Shown here: positions 46,089 to 53,310 of the stretch, piece by piece
Position numbering within the stretch: the first letter of the stretch is position 1
How the letters are laid out: every line of letters starts with the position of its first letter
NCBI RefSeq assembly: GCF_900107215.1
Contig: NZ_FNPD01000009.1
Location: forward strand, 37,329-101,328
DNA: 64,000 nt
Origin: Acetomicrobium thermoterrenum DSM 13490
Lineage (GTDB): Bacteria; Synergistota; Synergistia; Synergistales; Acetomicrobiaceae
Direction of reading: 5' to 3'
Notes under the pieces: generated by a model
What the model saw: only the letters and a program-made list of their open reading frames with translations
Told to the model about the DNA's origin: nothing
Databases searched by the model: none
Translations under genes and position numbers: made by a program

Positions 46089-47372
46089 CTAAGCCACTTC
46101 CTCATCCCTTGATATGTAAATAGGAGATGCTCCTTCTAAAACGCACTCGCCTGTAATCTTCACCTTAGCTACTTCGCCTGCAATATTGGGTAATTCATAC
46201 ATAATATCAAGCATGAGGTTTTCCATTATTGACCTTAATCCTCTAGCTCCCGTTTTTCTCTCTTGAGCTTGATGGGCAATCGCTTTTAGGGCAGCTTCGG
46301 TAAACTCCAACTCCACGCCTTCATAGCTGAAAAGCTCTTGATATTGCTTTACCAGGGAATTTTTGGGTTCCAACAGGATATGCACCAAAGATTCTTCGTG
46401 CAGGCCCTCGAGAGGGACGATTACGGGAATTCTCCCTATGAATTCAGGAATAAACCCATACATCATCAGATCTTCGGGCTGGACTTCCTTCAAAATTTTC
46501 CAAGAGGCTTCCACTTTCTTGCCTATAATATCTCCACCGAAACCTATAACTCTTTTGTTGATCCTCTTGGCTATTATGTTTTCGATTCCATCAAAGGCAC
46601 CGCCACAAATGAATAGGATGTTGGATGTATCGACTTGAATGAAATCTTGGTAGGGATGCTTTCTGCCACCCTTTGGAGGAACATTCGATACCGTTCCTTC
46701 CAAAAGGCGAAGAAGGCCTTGCTGCACGCCCTCTCCTGAGACGTCTCTAGTTATCGATGGAGAATAGCTCTTGCGGGCAATTTTATCTATCTCGTCTATG
46801 TAGACAATCCCTCTTTCAGCCAGCGCTACATCGTAATCGCAGCTTTGCAACAACCTCACTAATATGTTTTCCACGTCCTCACCAACATAGCCCGCCTCTG
46901 TCAAAGTAGTAGCATCAGCAATAGCAAAGGGCACATTCAGCATTTGAGCCAAAGTTTGTGCCAACAGAGTCTTACCGCAGCCAGTGGGACCTAAAAGAAG
47001 GATATTACTTTTCTGGACTTCAACGTCGTCTTTGCCCTTTTTGCCCTTAAAAATACGCTTATAGTGATTGTGGACAGCCACAGAAAGAACCTTCTTGGCG
47101 TACTCCTGCCCGACGACATATTGGTCCAGATATGATTTTATTTCACTTGGTTTGGGCAATACAAAATTCTGAGTCATATCCCTGTTTTTACAATCTATGC
47201 TGTGCAGGATTCCTCTCTCTTCGTTCAATATAATATTACATAGGTGTATGCATTCGTTGCAAATACAGACTCCCGGCCCCGTTATAATCTTCTTGACATC
47301 TTCCTGATCCTTTCCACAGAAGGAACAGCGCAAGCCCTTCTTTCTAGGATCCTTTTCGTTGCTTTTCGACAT
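46089..47372 (-). CDS. clpX: ATP-dependent Clp protease ATP-binding subunit ClpX
   Basis: A AAA+ unfoldase (427 residues) that feeds substrates to ClpP. An N-terminal zinc-binding domain (CSFCGK and [10 protein letters not shown], about 16-45) is followed by Walker A ([18 protein letters not shown]), Walker B ([13 protein letters not shown]), the pore-type segment and the IGF loop region ([10 protein letters not shown]). It lies after clpP with a 131-base gap holding a stem-loop, so it may have some independent expression. Confidence 0.96.
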   Translation of the reverse strand: MSKSNEKDPRKKGLRCSFCGKDQEDVKKIITGPGVCICNECIHLCNIILNEERGILHSIDCKNRDMTQNFVLPKPSEIKSYLDQYVVGQEYAKKVLSVAVHNHYKRIFKGKKGKDDVEVQKSNILLLGPTGCGKTLLAQTLAQMLNVPFAIADATTLTEAGYVGEDVENILVRLLQSCDYDVALAERGIVYIDEIDKIARKSYSPSITRDVSGEGVQQGLLRLLEGTVSNVPPKGGRKHPYQDFIQVDTSNILFICGGAFDGIENIIAKRINKRVIGFGGDIIGKKVEASWKILKEVQPEDLMMYGFIPEFIGRIPVIVPLEGLHEESLVHILLEPKNSLVKQYQELFSYEGVELEFTEAALKAIAHQAQERKTGARGLRSIMENLMLDIMYELPNIAGEVAKVKITGECVLEGASPIYISRDEEVA

Positions 47373-47503
47373 ATCCTCTTATTTCCTCCTTGGGCTCTTA
47401 TAAAATATTATTGCATCTTACCAAATTATAAGGTCCTTATAAACAAACGAGAGAGCTCACCTTTGCTCCCTCGCATGTTTATAAGCAAGATTACACCGAT
47501 AAA

Positions 47504-48082
47504 CTATCTTTTTTCTATGACTTTGTCAACTATTCCGTAGGCCAGAGCTTCCTCTGCGGACATAAAGAAATCACGATCGGTATCCTTGGCAACCTTTTCG
47601 ATATCCTGATTCGTATGATAGGCTATTATCTCATTTAGCCTGTCCCTTATCTTCTTGATCTCCTTGGCATGAATTTCGATATCCGTAGCCTGACCTTGTA
47701 CTCCTCCCAAGGGCTGATGAAGCATAACCCTAGAATTTGGAAGAGCTATTCTCTTCCCCTTCGCACCTGCAGCCAAAAGCACTGCCGCCATGCTCGCAGC
47801 CTGACCAACACATATGGTCGACACGGGGCATTTAATGTATTGCATGGTGTCGTATATTCCCAACCCGGCGGTCACGGAACCACCGGGACTGTTTATATAA
47901 AGGTTTATATCCTTATCTGGGTCCTCGCTTTCGAGGAATAACATTTGAGCTACTACCAGATTTGCGAGATGCTCTTCTATCACATCTCCTAAAAATATTA
48001 TCCTGTCTTTTAACAGCCTGCTATATATATCGTAGGCTCTTTCCCCTCTACCCGTCTGTTCTATTACTATCGGTACCAACAT
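47504..48082 (-). CDS. clpP: ATP-dependent Clp protease proteolytic subunit ClpP
   Basis: A serine protease of about 192 residues. The catalytic Ser97 is in [12 protein letters not shown] and His122 in [13 protein letters not shown], with the Asp further on (HTNQDIEKV). [11 protein letters not shown] and the [15 protein letters not shown] handle region are typical. The ATG at 48082 is preferred, with GGAGG eight bases upstream. The ATG at 48088 is too close. It overlaps the trigger factor gene by about 35 bases, giving the classical tig-clpP-clpX order. Confidence 0.94.
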   Translation of the reverse strand: MLVPIVIEQTGRGERAYDIYSRLLKDRIIFLGDVIEEHLANLVVAQMLFLESEDPDKDINLYINSPGGSVTAGLGIYDTMQYIKCPVSTICVGQAASMAAVLLAAGAKGKRIALPNSRVMLHQPLGGVQGQATDIEIHAKEIKKIRDRLNEIIAYHTNQDIEKVAKDTDRDFFMSAEEALAYGIVDKVIEKR

Positions 48083-49556
48083 CTTCATGACCTCCTCTTA
48101 CATCGTTACCATCGTCTTGTAACGCTTTTTCAGGCTCCTCTTCAACTTTTTCTTGGATTTCCTCCTGAACTGCCTCGACCTTGCCCTGATTATTCATAAT
48201 AACCTTCAGAGCTTCTTCGTATTCCTCTCTCTCGAGCTCTTTAACCTTTACATGGTCTAAGATTTTGCCCAATGTCTTCTCAGCCATAATATCATAGCTC
48301 AATCTATACAATCTGTCCTGGTCGGAGGCTATAAATGAAGATAGCTTCTCGGCACTTATGTTATATGCACCTGCCATCCTTTCCACATATGCTTTGATAT
48401 CTTCTGGGTTTACTTTGATCTCAAAACGTTTAGTAAGCTCCTCCAAGACTAATGAATTCATGACTCTTTTGTAAGCCTTTTCGCGTAACCTGTTTTTATA
48501 TTCATCAAGATCCATTCCGGATTGTTTTACATATTCTTCAAAGGTCATCTCACCAGCCTGCTTTATTTTCTCTTCTTCTTCGTGGAGCAGGCTGTGAAAT
48601 TCTCTCTCAACCATGCTTTCGGGAACTTCGATCTTCGCTTGATTTACAATTTGCTGTAATGCTAGATTGATTGCCTCATTTTTAGACCTGTTTTCCAGAT
48701 TTTTTATCAACTGTTCTTTAATTTCTGCCCTAAACTCTTCTAAATTTTTGCCTTCCGCACCTACTTTTTTCAAAAACTCCTCGTCCAGCTCCGGAAGGAC
48801 TTTTTTCTTTATGCCCTTTATTTCCATCGAATACTTAATACGCTTTCCAGACAAATTGCTGCCATCTTCCGGATGAGTGACTGTAGTCGTAACGGTGTTG
48901 CCAACATTCTGGCCAATCAGATCTTTCTTTACGTTTTCGTCCAAATAAGGAACCGAAAGGTCTATCATATCTTCCATCTCTTTGCCTTCGAAGTCGAATT
49001 TCTCAGCATCATCGTTATCTTCCCGTTCAACTTCGGCAATGGCGTTAACTACAACAGTATCTCCTTCATCAATTGGCCTATCTTCGTTGACTTCGACGTA
49101 TTCGGCATTTCGCTCCCGCAAATCATTGATGACTTCATCGACCATTTCATCAGTCACCGTTGCCTTCAATTTTGGCACTTCGATTTGGTTCAAATCGGGC
49201 AATTCGATCTCGGGCATAACTTCGTATTCTATCTCTAAAACGAGCGGTTCGCCTTCTTTTAATTCGCCAATTGATTTTATCTTAGGCTCAGCCACCAATT
49301 CGAGCTCGTATTCATCCCGAATTTGCTCTATAATTTCAGGAATAAGGTTTTCTAATGCCTCTCTATATAATCTTTCCCTGCCAAAATAGAGTTCGATGAC
49401 ATTACGCGGAACCCTTCCCTTTCTAAAACCCTTTATATTGGCCTTGTGACTGATCTCTTTGACCACATCCTGAACTGCTTTCTCAAACCTCTCTGCCTCA
49501 ATTTCCGCTTTTATTTTAACGATATTTTTCTCCTGAGATATAAGCTCAGACCTCAT
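48048..49556 (-). CDS. tig: Trigger factor (ribosome-associated chaperone and PPIase)
   Basis: About 502 residues. The N-terminal ribosome-binding domain carries the signature [17 protein letters not shown] (about 42-58), the PPIase domain begins near 150 ([18 protein letters not shown]), and a long helical C-terminal domain follows. An extra acidic, Gln/Glu-rich tail ends the protein and overlaps clpP. The ATG at 49556 is chosen because [19 protein letters not shown] matches the family start. A longer frame runs into tRNA-Leu. Confidence 0.94.
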   Translation of the reverse strand: MRSELISQEKNIVKIKAEIEAERFEKAVQDVVKEISHKANIKGFRKGRVPRNVIELYFGRERLYREALENLIPEIIEQIRDEYELELVAEPKIKSIGELKEGEPLVLEIEYEVMPEIELPDLNQIEVPKLKATVTDEMVDEVINDLRERNAEYVEVNEDRPIDEGDTVVVNAIAEVEREDNDDAEKFDFEGKEMEDMIDLSVPYLDENVKKDLIGQNVGNTVTTTVTHPEDGSNLSGKRIKYSMEIKGIKKKVLPELDEEFLKKVGAEGKNLEEFRAEIKEQLIKNLENRSKNEAINLALQQIVNQAKIEVPESMVEREFHSLLHEEEEKIKQAGEMTFEEYVKQSGMDLDEYKNRLREKAYKRVMNSLVLEELTKRFEIKVNPEDIKAYVERMAGAYNISAEKLSSFIASDQDRLYRLSYDIMAEKTLGKILDHVKVKELEREEYEEALKVIMNNQGKVEAVQEEIQEKVEEEPEKALQDDGNDVRGGHEDVGTDSNRTDG

Positions 49557-49631
49557 TGCCACCAAACCCCTTTCTTCGACATGAAAAAGCCTCGGTGCCA
49601 AACATACACCGAGGTCGCACTTATGTTCTTC

Positions 49632-49715
49632 TGGTGCGAGAGGTGGGATTTGAACCCACACGGCCGAAGCCACGGGATCCTAAGTCCCGCGTGTCTACCG
49701 TTCCACCACTCTCGC
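49632..49715 (-). tRNA. tRNA-Leu (anticodon TAG)
   Basis: Minus strand GCGAGAG...CTCTCGC acceptor with A73 and an encoded CCA. The anticodon loop CTTAGGA gives TAG. A class II variable arm (GGCTTCGGCC) and the GGTTCAAATCC T-arm are visible. It lies about 75 bases upstream of tig and may share its transcript. Confidence 0.96.
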
Positions 49716-49885
49716 CCCTTAAACAAACATTTAAGGCGGGTTGCAAACTTAAATTTTAAAAACCCACCAAACATCCAAACTGCCACGACACATCTTCGCG
49801 CGATCCTCGTCGCTAGCGTATATTACCATGCCCTTAATTTGAAAGTCAATGCCGATTTGACTTTAACTGTCTCAAAGGACACAAA

Positions 49886-49938
49886 CAAAAGACATTGCTC
49901 GCACATCGCATTAACATCTTGCAAGCAATGTCTTTTTA
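49886..49938 (-). terminator. Terminator after the tRNA-Lys/tRNA-Arg unit
   Basis: AAAGACATTGCT pairs with AGCAATGTCTTT around a ~25-base loop that contains a second partial stem. On the minus strand it ends TCTTTTGTTTG. It follows tRNA-Lys and precedes tRNA-Leu. The remaining bases between here and tRNA-Leu show nothing I can name. Confidence 0.6.
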
Positions 49939-49979
49939 TTTTTTATAATGGGCCAAATAGTCGGCAAACTTAAATATAA

Positions 49980-50055
49980 TGGTGGGCCGTACAGGAATCG
50001 AACCTGTAACCCCAGGATTAAGAGTCCCGTGCTCTGCCAGTTGAGCTAACGGCCC
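49980..50055 (-). tRNA. tRNA-Lys (anticodon CTT)
   Basis: A 76-base gene, GGGCCGT...ACGGCCC acceptor, A73 and encoded CCA. The anticodon loop CTCTTAA gives CTT. D-arm TAGCTCAACTGGCAGAGCA and T-arm GGTTCGATTCC are standard. It lies 19 bases after tRNA-Arg(TCG). Confidence 0.96.
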
Positions 50056-50074
50056 ACATATATAGTCTTTTCCA

Positions 50075-50150
50075 TGGCGCGCCCGGCAGGATTTGAACCC
50101 GCGACCAACGGATCCGAAGTCCGCCGCTCTGTCCACTGAGCTACGGGCGC
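50075..50150 (-). tRNA. tRNA-Arg (anticodon TCG)
   Basis: A 76-base gene with GCGCCCG...CGGGCGC acceptor, G73 and encoded CCA. The anticodon loop CTTCGGA gives TCG. D-arm TAGCTCAGTGGACAGAGC is present. It is the first gene of a two-tRNA unit with tRNA-Lys. Confidence 0.95.
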
Positions 50151-50237
50151 TTACGCTTTATAACCAAGCGGCAATAGGAAAGTTATCACAGCTTGGCCAA
50201 ATAGTCAACAGGTTTTCGGCTCTATTTCAAAGAGTAC

Positions 50238-50273
50238 TAAAAAAGCTCCTGAGATGAGGACGCCAGCAGCTTT
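50238..50273 (-). terminator. Candidate terminator downstream of the selenoperoxiredoxin gene
   Basis: On the minus strand AAAGCTgCTG...CAGgAGCTTTTTT forms a stem followed by a run of T. It lies about 200 bases after the peroxiredoxin stop. The 327-base stretch 50153-50479 holds no reading frame I believe, only this hairpin and the one at 50393-50425. Confidence 0.45.
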
Positions 50274-50392
50274 CTTTGAAAGAGTAAAATAATATATTGC
50301 ATTTTAACCCCGGCCAATCTTACTAACTCTGCAACATCTGAATATTTAAGGACTCCCCTTAATTTTACATCGGTTACCTGGCAATCTTTAAA

Positions 50393-50425
50393 GGGAAGAG
50401 ACAATTTTAAAGTTGCCCTCTCCCC
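50393..50425. terminator. Hairpin 3' of the selenoperoxiredoxin gene
   Basis: GGGGAGAG pairs with CTCTTCCC (one G-U) with an inner CAA/TTG pairing. The stronger T run (CTGTTTTTT) is on the plus-strand side, so orientation is unclear. It may simply protect the peroxiredoxin transcript's 3' end. Confidence 0.35.
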
Positions 50426-50479
50426 TGTTTTTTAAAATAATTTATTTAGTCCCTCGCACGGAGGAATGGCCTATATACC

Positions 50480-51133
50480 TCAGCATCCTCCGGGAGGCGT
50501 AGGTTGCTGGGTCTTGGAGTCACCTGGGGATCTTTTTTGTTCTTCAACGAATTGCCATACTTTACCAACCATATCCGGGCTCGGCTTCAAGGTAGAACAT
50601 CCCGGCCTCCAATCAGATGGCGTAACCTCTTTAGCAGATGTAGACCTTATGTGCTGAAGAGCCTGAATGCGACGAATAATTTCATCCACACTTCTTCCGC
50701 ATGGAGCCGGAAGTATGTCTATGCATTGAAGTATGCCATCGGGATCAATTATGAATGTTCCGCGGATGTCGATGCCGTCAGCCTCGCTATAGACCCCAAA
50801 TTTTTCTCCGATCCTGCCGCCTGCGTCAAATAACATTGGGAAGGGCACTCCCCTGGGAACTGCTTTAGAAATTTCTTGCTCAACCCATACTTTATGAACC
50901 CAAGGCGAATCTACGCTTATACCGTATACTACAGCCCCCAGGGCCTCAAATTCATCGTACCTCTCGGCAACCGCCGAGATTTCGGTTGTTCACACGAAAG
51001 TAAAATCGCCGGGGTAGAAGAATAACACTAACCACTTTCCCTTGGCCTCGGCATGCGATACTTCCCTGATATTACCCCTATCAAAAGCCATTGCTTTAAA
51101 TTCCGGGACCGGACATCCTATCTTTGCTTCCAC
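50480..51133 (-). CDS. Selenocysteine-containing peroxiredoxin (Prx6-like), TGA-decoded
   Basis: A thiol/selenol peroxidase of 217 residues that reduces peroxides. Read through one in-frame TGA (codon 48), the frame is open from GTG 51133 to TGA 50480. The TGA sits in PGDFTFV-U-TTE, the family motif PxxxTxxC, so selenocysteine replaces the peroxidatic cysteine. The CTTE-type context, DIRGTFIIDPDG, and the DWRPGC segment near the C-terminus fit the Prx6/archaeal subgroup. Extra cysteines at 7, in PAPCGRS, in RPGC and at the C-terminal residue could act in recycling. A SECIS-like hairpin follows the TGA, and tRNA-Sec is present in the same window. The start is a GTG preceded by GGGAGGG. No frameshift is needed, and homology continues smoothly on both sides, so a pseudogene is unlikely. 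Confidence 0.92.
50962..50992 (-). promoter_or_regulatory. Bacterial SECIS-like element in the peroxiredoxin mRNA
   Basis: Directly after the UGA (50992-50990) come 10 unpaired bases, then UCUCGGC-GGUU-GCCGAGA, a perfect 7-bp stem with a GGUU loop. In E. coli fdhF the SelB-binding loop (GGUC type) starts 18 bases after UGA. Here it starts 17 bases after. Position and loop match what SelB recognises. Confidence 0.75.
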
Positions 51134-51183
51134 TGTTTCATCCCTCCCATTTTGTTATCAATCTCTGTTTTTAAGTTAAATAT

Positions 51184-51212
51184 ATTCTAAAACGATTTTA
51201 AATAAGAAGCAA
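51184..51212 (-). promoter_or_regulatory. Candidate promoter of the selenoperoxiredoxin gene
   Basis: Minus strand TTGCTT, 17-base spacer, TAGAAT, about 50 bases upstream of the GTG start. The hexamers match the consensus at four and five of six positions. No operator repeat is evident around it. Confidence 0.45.
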
Positions 51213-51447
51213 GTTGCATACTTTATACTTGTCGCTATATTCAAATAATCCATCATCTACCCTTGCTGACATATTTTAAACCATTAGATTGCACTCAACG
51301 CAGACAACATGAAGCGATCATTTGATTACATCAGAAATCTCAAACAGATTTTAGCGTGTATAAGCGGCATTCCATCACGGCTTTTGCTCCAAATCGCCAT
51401 TATGTCGTGTCCCAAATTTCCCATGAATTTTTTTAAAGAACTAAATA

Positions 51448-51476
51448 TTGCTTAACCAAATTTCCAGAGCTATAAT
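51448..51476 (+). promoter_or_regulatory. Candidate promoter of azlCD
   Basis: Plus strand TTGCTT (51448-51453), 17-base spacer, perfect TATAAT (51471-51476), about 88 bases before the azlC start. The rest of the 430-base divergent region 51134-51563 shows no reading frame or RNA structure I can support. Confidence 0.55.
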
Positions 51477-51563
51477 CGGGGATCAAAACGGGTTATACCC
51501 TAATACGAATCCTGATATTTTATTTACAATGCTCAAATTAAGCTGAAATGGGGGATACTATAA

Positions 51564-52250
51564 TTGAAATTACAAACATTCCTTAAAGGAGTGCGTGACG
51601 AAACGCCACTCCTCCTTGCCGTCATGCCCTTCGGGGTTATATACGGTATTATGGCATTAGAGGCCGGCTTAACCAGGTTTCAGGCTCAGTCAATGTCCTA
51701 CATCATATTTGGCGGTTCTTCGCAATTTGTGGCAAGCAAGTTATTTGCCGAATCCGCTCCCTGGTCGATAATCGTATTAACTGTGGTCATTGTGAACTTG
51801 CGACACCTGCTATACAGCGCCTCGGTGGCACCCTACCTAAAAGAACTTCCCCTGGGATGGAAGGCGACGCTCTCCTATCTGCTGACGGATGAAGCTTATG
51901 CCGTAACTATAAATTACTATCAAAAAAGACCTGACGACAGATACGGCCATCTTTACTTTTTAGGTGCGGGGCTGATTCTGTGGTTAACATGGCAGATGAG
52001 CACAGCAGCCGGGATTTACTTGGGAAAGATGCTCCCATCAAATTGGCCGCTGGATTTCTTTCTACCCCTAACCTTCATAGCCATCCTTGTTCCCTCTTTG
52101 AATAACTTTCCCGCCATAGCTGTTGCATTGACGGCCGGAATATGTTCGATCTTTTTTTACGGATTCCCCTATAAATTAGGATTGATTGCCGCTGCCTTAG
52201 CCGGTATGACCACAGGCTTTATTATAGACACGAGGAGGCGCAGGGCATGA
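51564..52250 (+). CDS. azlC: AzlC-family branched-chain amino acid permease subunit
   Basis: A membrane protein of 228 residues with about five to six hydrophobic segments. AzlC family marks are LAVMPFGVIYGIMALEAGLT, the FGGSSQFVA motif and NLRHLLYSASVAPYL. With AzlD it exports branched-chain amino acids. The start is TTG at 51564 behind GGGGGA. It overlaps azlD by four bases. In a cell running 2-oxoacid oxidoreductases on branched-chain amino acids, an exporter would balance pools. That link is inference. Confidence 0.92.
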   Translation: MKLQTFLKGVRDETPLLLAVMPFGVIYGIMALEAGLTRFQAQSMSYIIFGGSSQFVASKLFAESAPWSIIVLTVVIVNLRHLLYSASVAPYLKELPLGWKATLSYLLTDEAYAVTINYYQKRPDDRYGHLYFLGAGLILWLTWQMSTAAGIYLGKMLPSNWPLDFFLPLTFIAILVPSLNNFPAIAVALTAGICSIFFYGFPYKLGLIAAALAGMTTGFIIDTRRRRA

Positions 52251-52558
52251 ATGTATGGCTGGTCTTGCTTCTGGGAGGAATTTTCACCTATCTTACACGA
52301 GCATTCTTCATATTTCTTTTTGGCCTTTGGGAAATACCTTCTTGGGTAAAAGAGTTTTTGCGCTTTGTGCCTCCAGCCGTTCTGTCGGCTCTTGTTGTTC
52401 CCGAATTATTTGTGCAATCGGGAAAGGTTTTTATTTCCCTCGAAAATGTCAGGCTATTGGCAGGCATTGCCGCCATATTTACCGCACTGCTTACCAAAAA
52501 TACCCTTTTGACAATACTGACGGGAATCGTCTTTGTGTTTATCTTTAACACATTTTAA
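52247..52558 (+). CDS. azlD: AzlD-family small subunit of branched-chain amino acid permease
   Basis: A 103-residue membrane protein with about four hydrophobic segments (VWLVLLLGGIFTYLTRAFFI at the start; TLLTILTGIVFVFIFN at the end) and the family-type PPAVLSALVVPELF. The start ATG overlaps the azlC stop. The pair form one transporter unit, transcribed alone on the plus strand. Confidence 0.92.
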   Translation: MNVWLVLLLGGIFTYLTRAFFIFLFGLWEIPSWVKEFLRFVPPAVLSALVVPELFVQSGKVFISLENVRLLAGIAAIFTALLTKNTLLTILTGIVFVFIFNTF

Positions 52559-52639
52559 AAATCGTGATATCATAATCAATCAATACAAACCATTGGTTTT
52601 GTCATGCAAAATAAAAGAAGGTTAATGTTATTTATTACT

Positions 52640-52822
52640 TCATTTTGAGACTATCTCCTTGATCCTATCATCATCAAGACTAAAAGGCGCCCTGACGATC
52701 AATTTAGCATCGTCCGTCATTTGCAAAGCTATCATCTTTCTTTTCGTTCGGATTATTTTCTCGATCTGCACGTCCATGGGCTTCATTTTATTTTTCTCCA
52801 TACATGTGATAAGCAAGCTCAA
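52640..52822 (-). pseudogene. Truncated YgjP-like (M48-type metallopeptidase) N-terminal remnant
   Basis: A short frame whose product contains the N-terminal pattern of YgjP/DUF45 proteins (VQIEKIIRTKRKMIALQMTD then AKLIVRAPFSLDDDRIKEIV) and then stops. The catalytic HELxH half is absent and is not found in the following bases. These genes often sit at the end of type I restriction loci, so this may be debris of such a locus. I found no other restriction gene. Confidence 0.6.
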
Positions 52823-52829
52823 TCAATTT

Positions 52830-52982
52830 CTACGCTATTTGGTTTTTCGGTACGAGCAAAATGTCTTTTATTTCTTCTTCCAGGTATTGATCCAGGTATT
52901 GTTTAACTTTATTCGCCGTTTTATTTCCCTGCTCTCCTCCAGCTTTGGCTATTTTGCTTTCCAGCTCCTCTATAACTATCAC
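52830..52982 (-). pseudogene. Short orphan frame upstream of the YgjP remnant
   Basis: A 50-codon frame (GTG 52982 to TAG 52830) coding a charged helical peptide (IEELESKIAKAGG, later KQYLDQYLEEEIKDILLVP). It has no ribosome site and lies just after a terminator, so it looks like the C-terminal tail of a lost gene rather than a complete one. I cannot name the family. Confidence 0.35.
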
Positions 52983-52995
52983 GACAATTAGCTAT

Positions 52996-53031
52996 AAAAA
53001 AAATCCCGACGCTTCAAAAAACCAGTCGGGA
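52996..53031 (-). terminator. Terminator of the tRNA-His/tRNA-Arg unit
   Basis: Minus strand TCCCGAC, 14-base loop, GTCGGGA, then TTTTTTT. A textbook intrinsic terminator about 10 bases after tRNA-His. Confidence 0.85.
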
Positions 53032-53040
53032 GCATAAAAA

Positions 53041-53118
53041 TGGGGTGAGCGAGGGGACTTGAACCCCCAACCCCTGGAGCCACAGTCCAGTGCTCTGACC
53101 TATTGAGCTACGCTCACC
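53041..53118 (-). tRNA. tRNA-His (anticodon GTG)
   Basis: A 78-base gene with the extra 5' G that pairs with C73 (GGTGAGCG...CGCTCACC) and encoded CCA. The anticodon loop CTGTGGC gives GTG. It follows tRNA-Arg(CCG). Confidence 0.96.
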
Positions 53119-53150
53119 ATCTCTTTGCGGTATTCATATTTTTCGTTTCT

Positions 53151-53226
53151 TGGCGTGCCCGGGGAGACTCGAACTCCCGACCTTTGGATCCGGAGTCCAA
53201 CGCTCTATCCACTGAGCTACGGGCAC
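53151..53226 (-). tRNA. tRNA-Arg (anticodon CCG)
   Basis: A 76-base gene with GTGCCCG...CGGGCAC acceptor, G73 and encoded CCA. The anticodon loop CTCCGGA gives CCG. It is the first of the two-tRNA unit, starting about 85 bases after the mutS2 stop. Confidence 0.96.
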
Positions 53227-53310
53227 CTGTTCCGTTTGCCCATATAATATAACCAATTAAGCACGATTGCGCAAGTACTTGCCTTGGGATCTTAAGCTTA
53301 AGGAATCGTC

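Noticed and set aside
47373..47503. Separate promoter or terminator between clpP and clpX
   Set aside because: An imperfect stem (TTATAAAC...GTTTATAA) and a TATAAT are present, but there is no usable -35 and no clear T run, so I did not list it as a feature.
49556..49673. N-terminal extension of trigger factor into tRNA-Leu
   Set aside because: The added residues come from the tRNA gene, and the family N-terminus begins at the ATG at 49556.
50480..50848. A stand-alone 122-residue protein beginning MPFPMLFDAGG
   Set aside because: It is the C-terminal part of the selenocysteine peroxiredoxin; the same frame continues upstream through one TGA with full family homology.
52659..52991. Plus-strand frame of about 110 codons
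   Set aside because: It is the mirror of the YgjP-like remnant, has no ribosome site and its composition does not look like protein.
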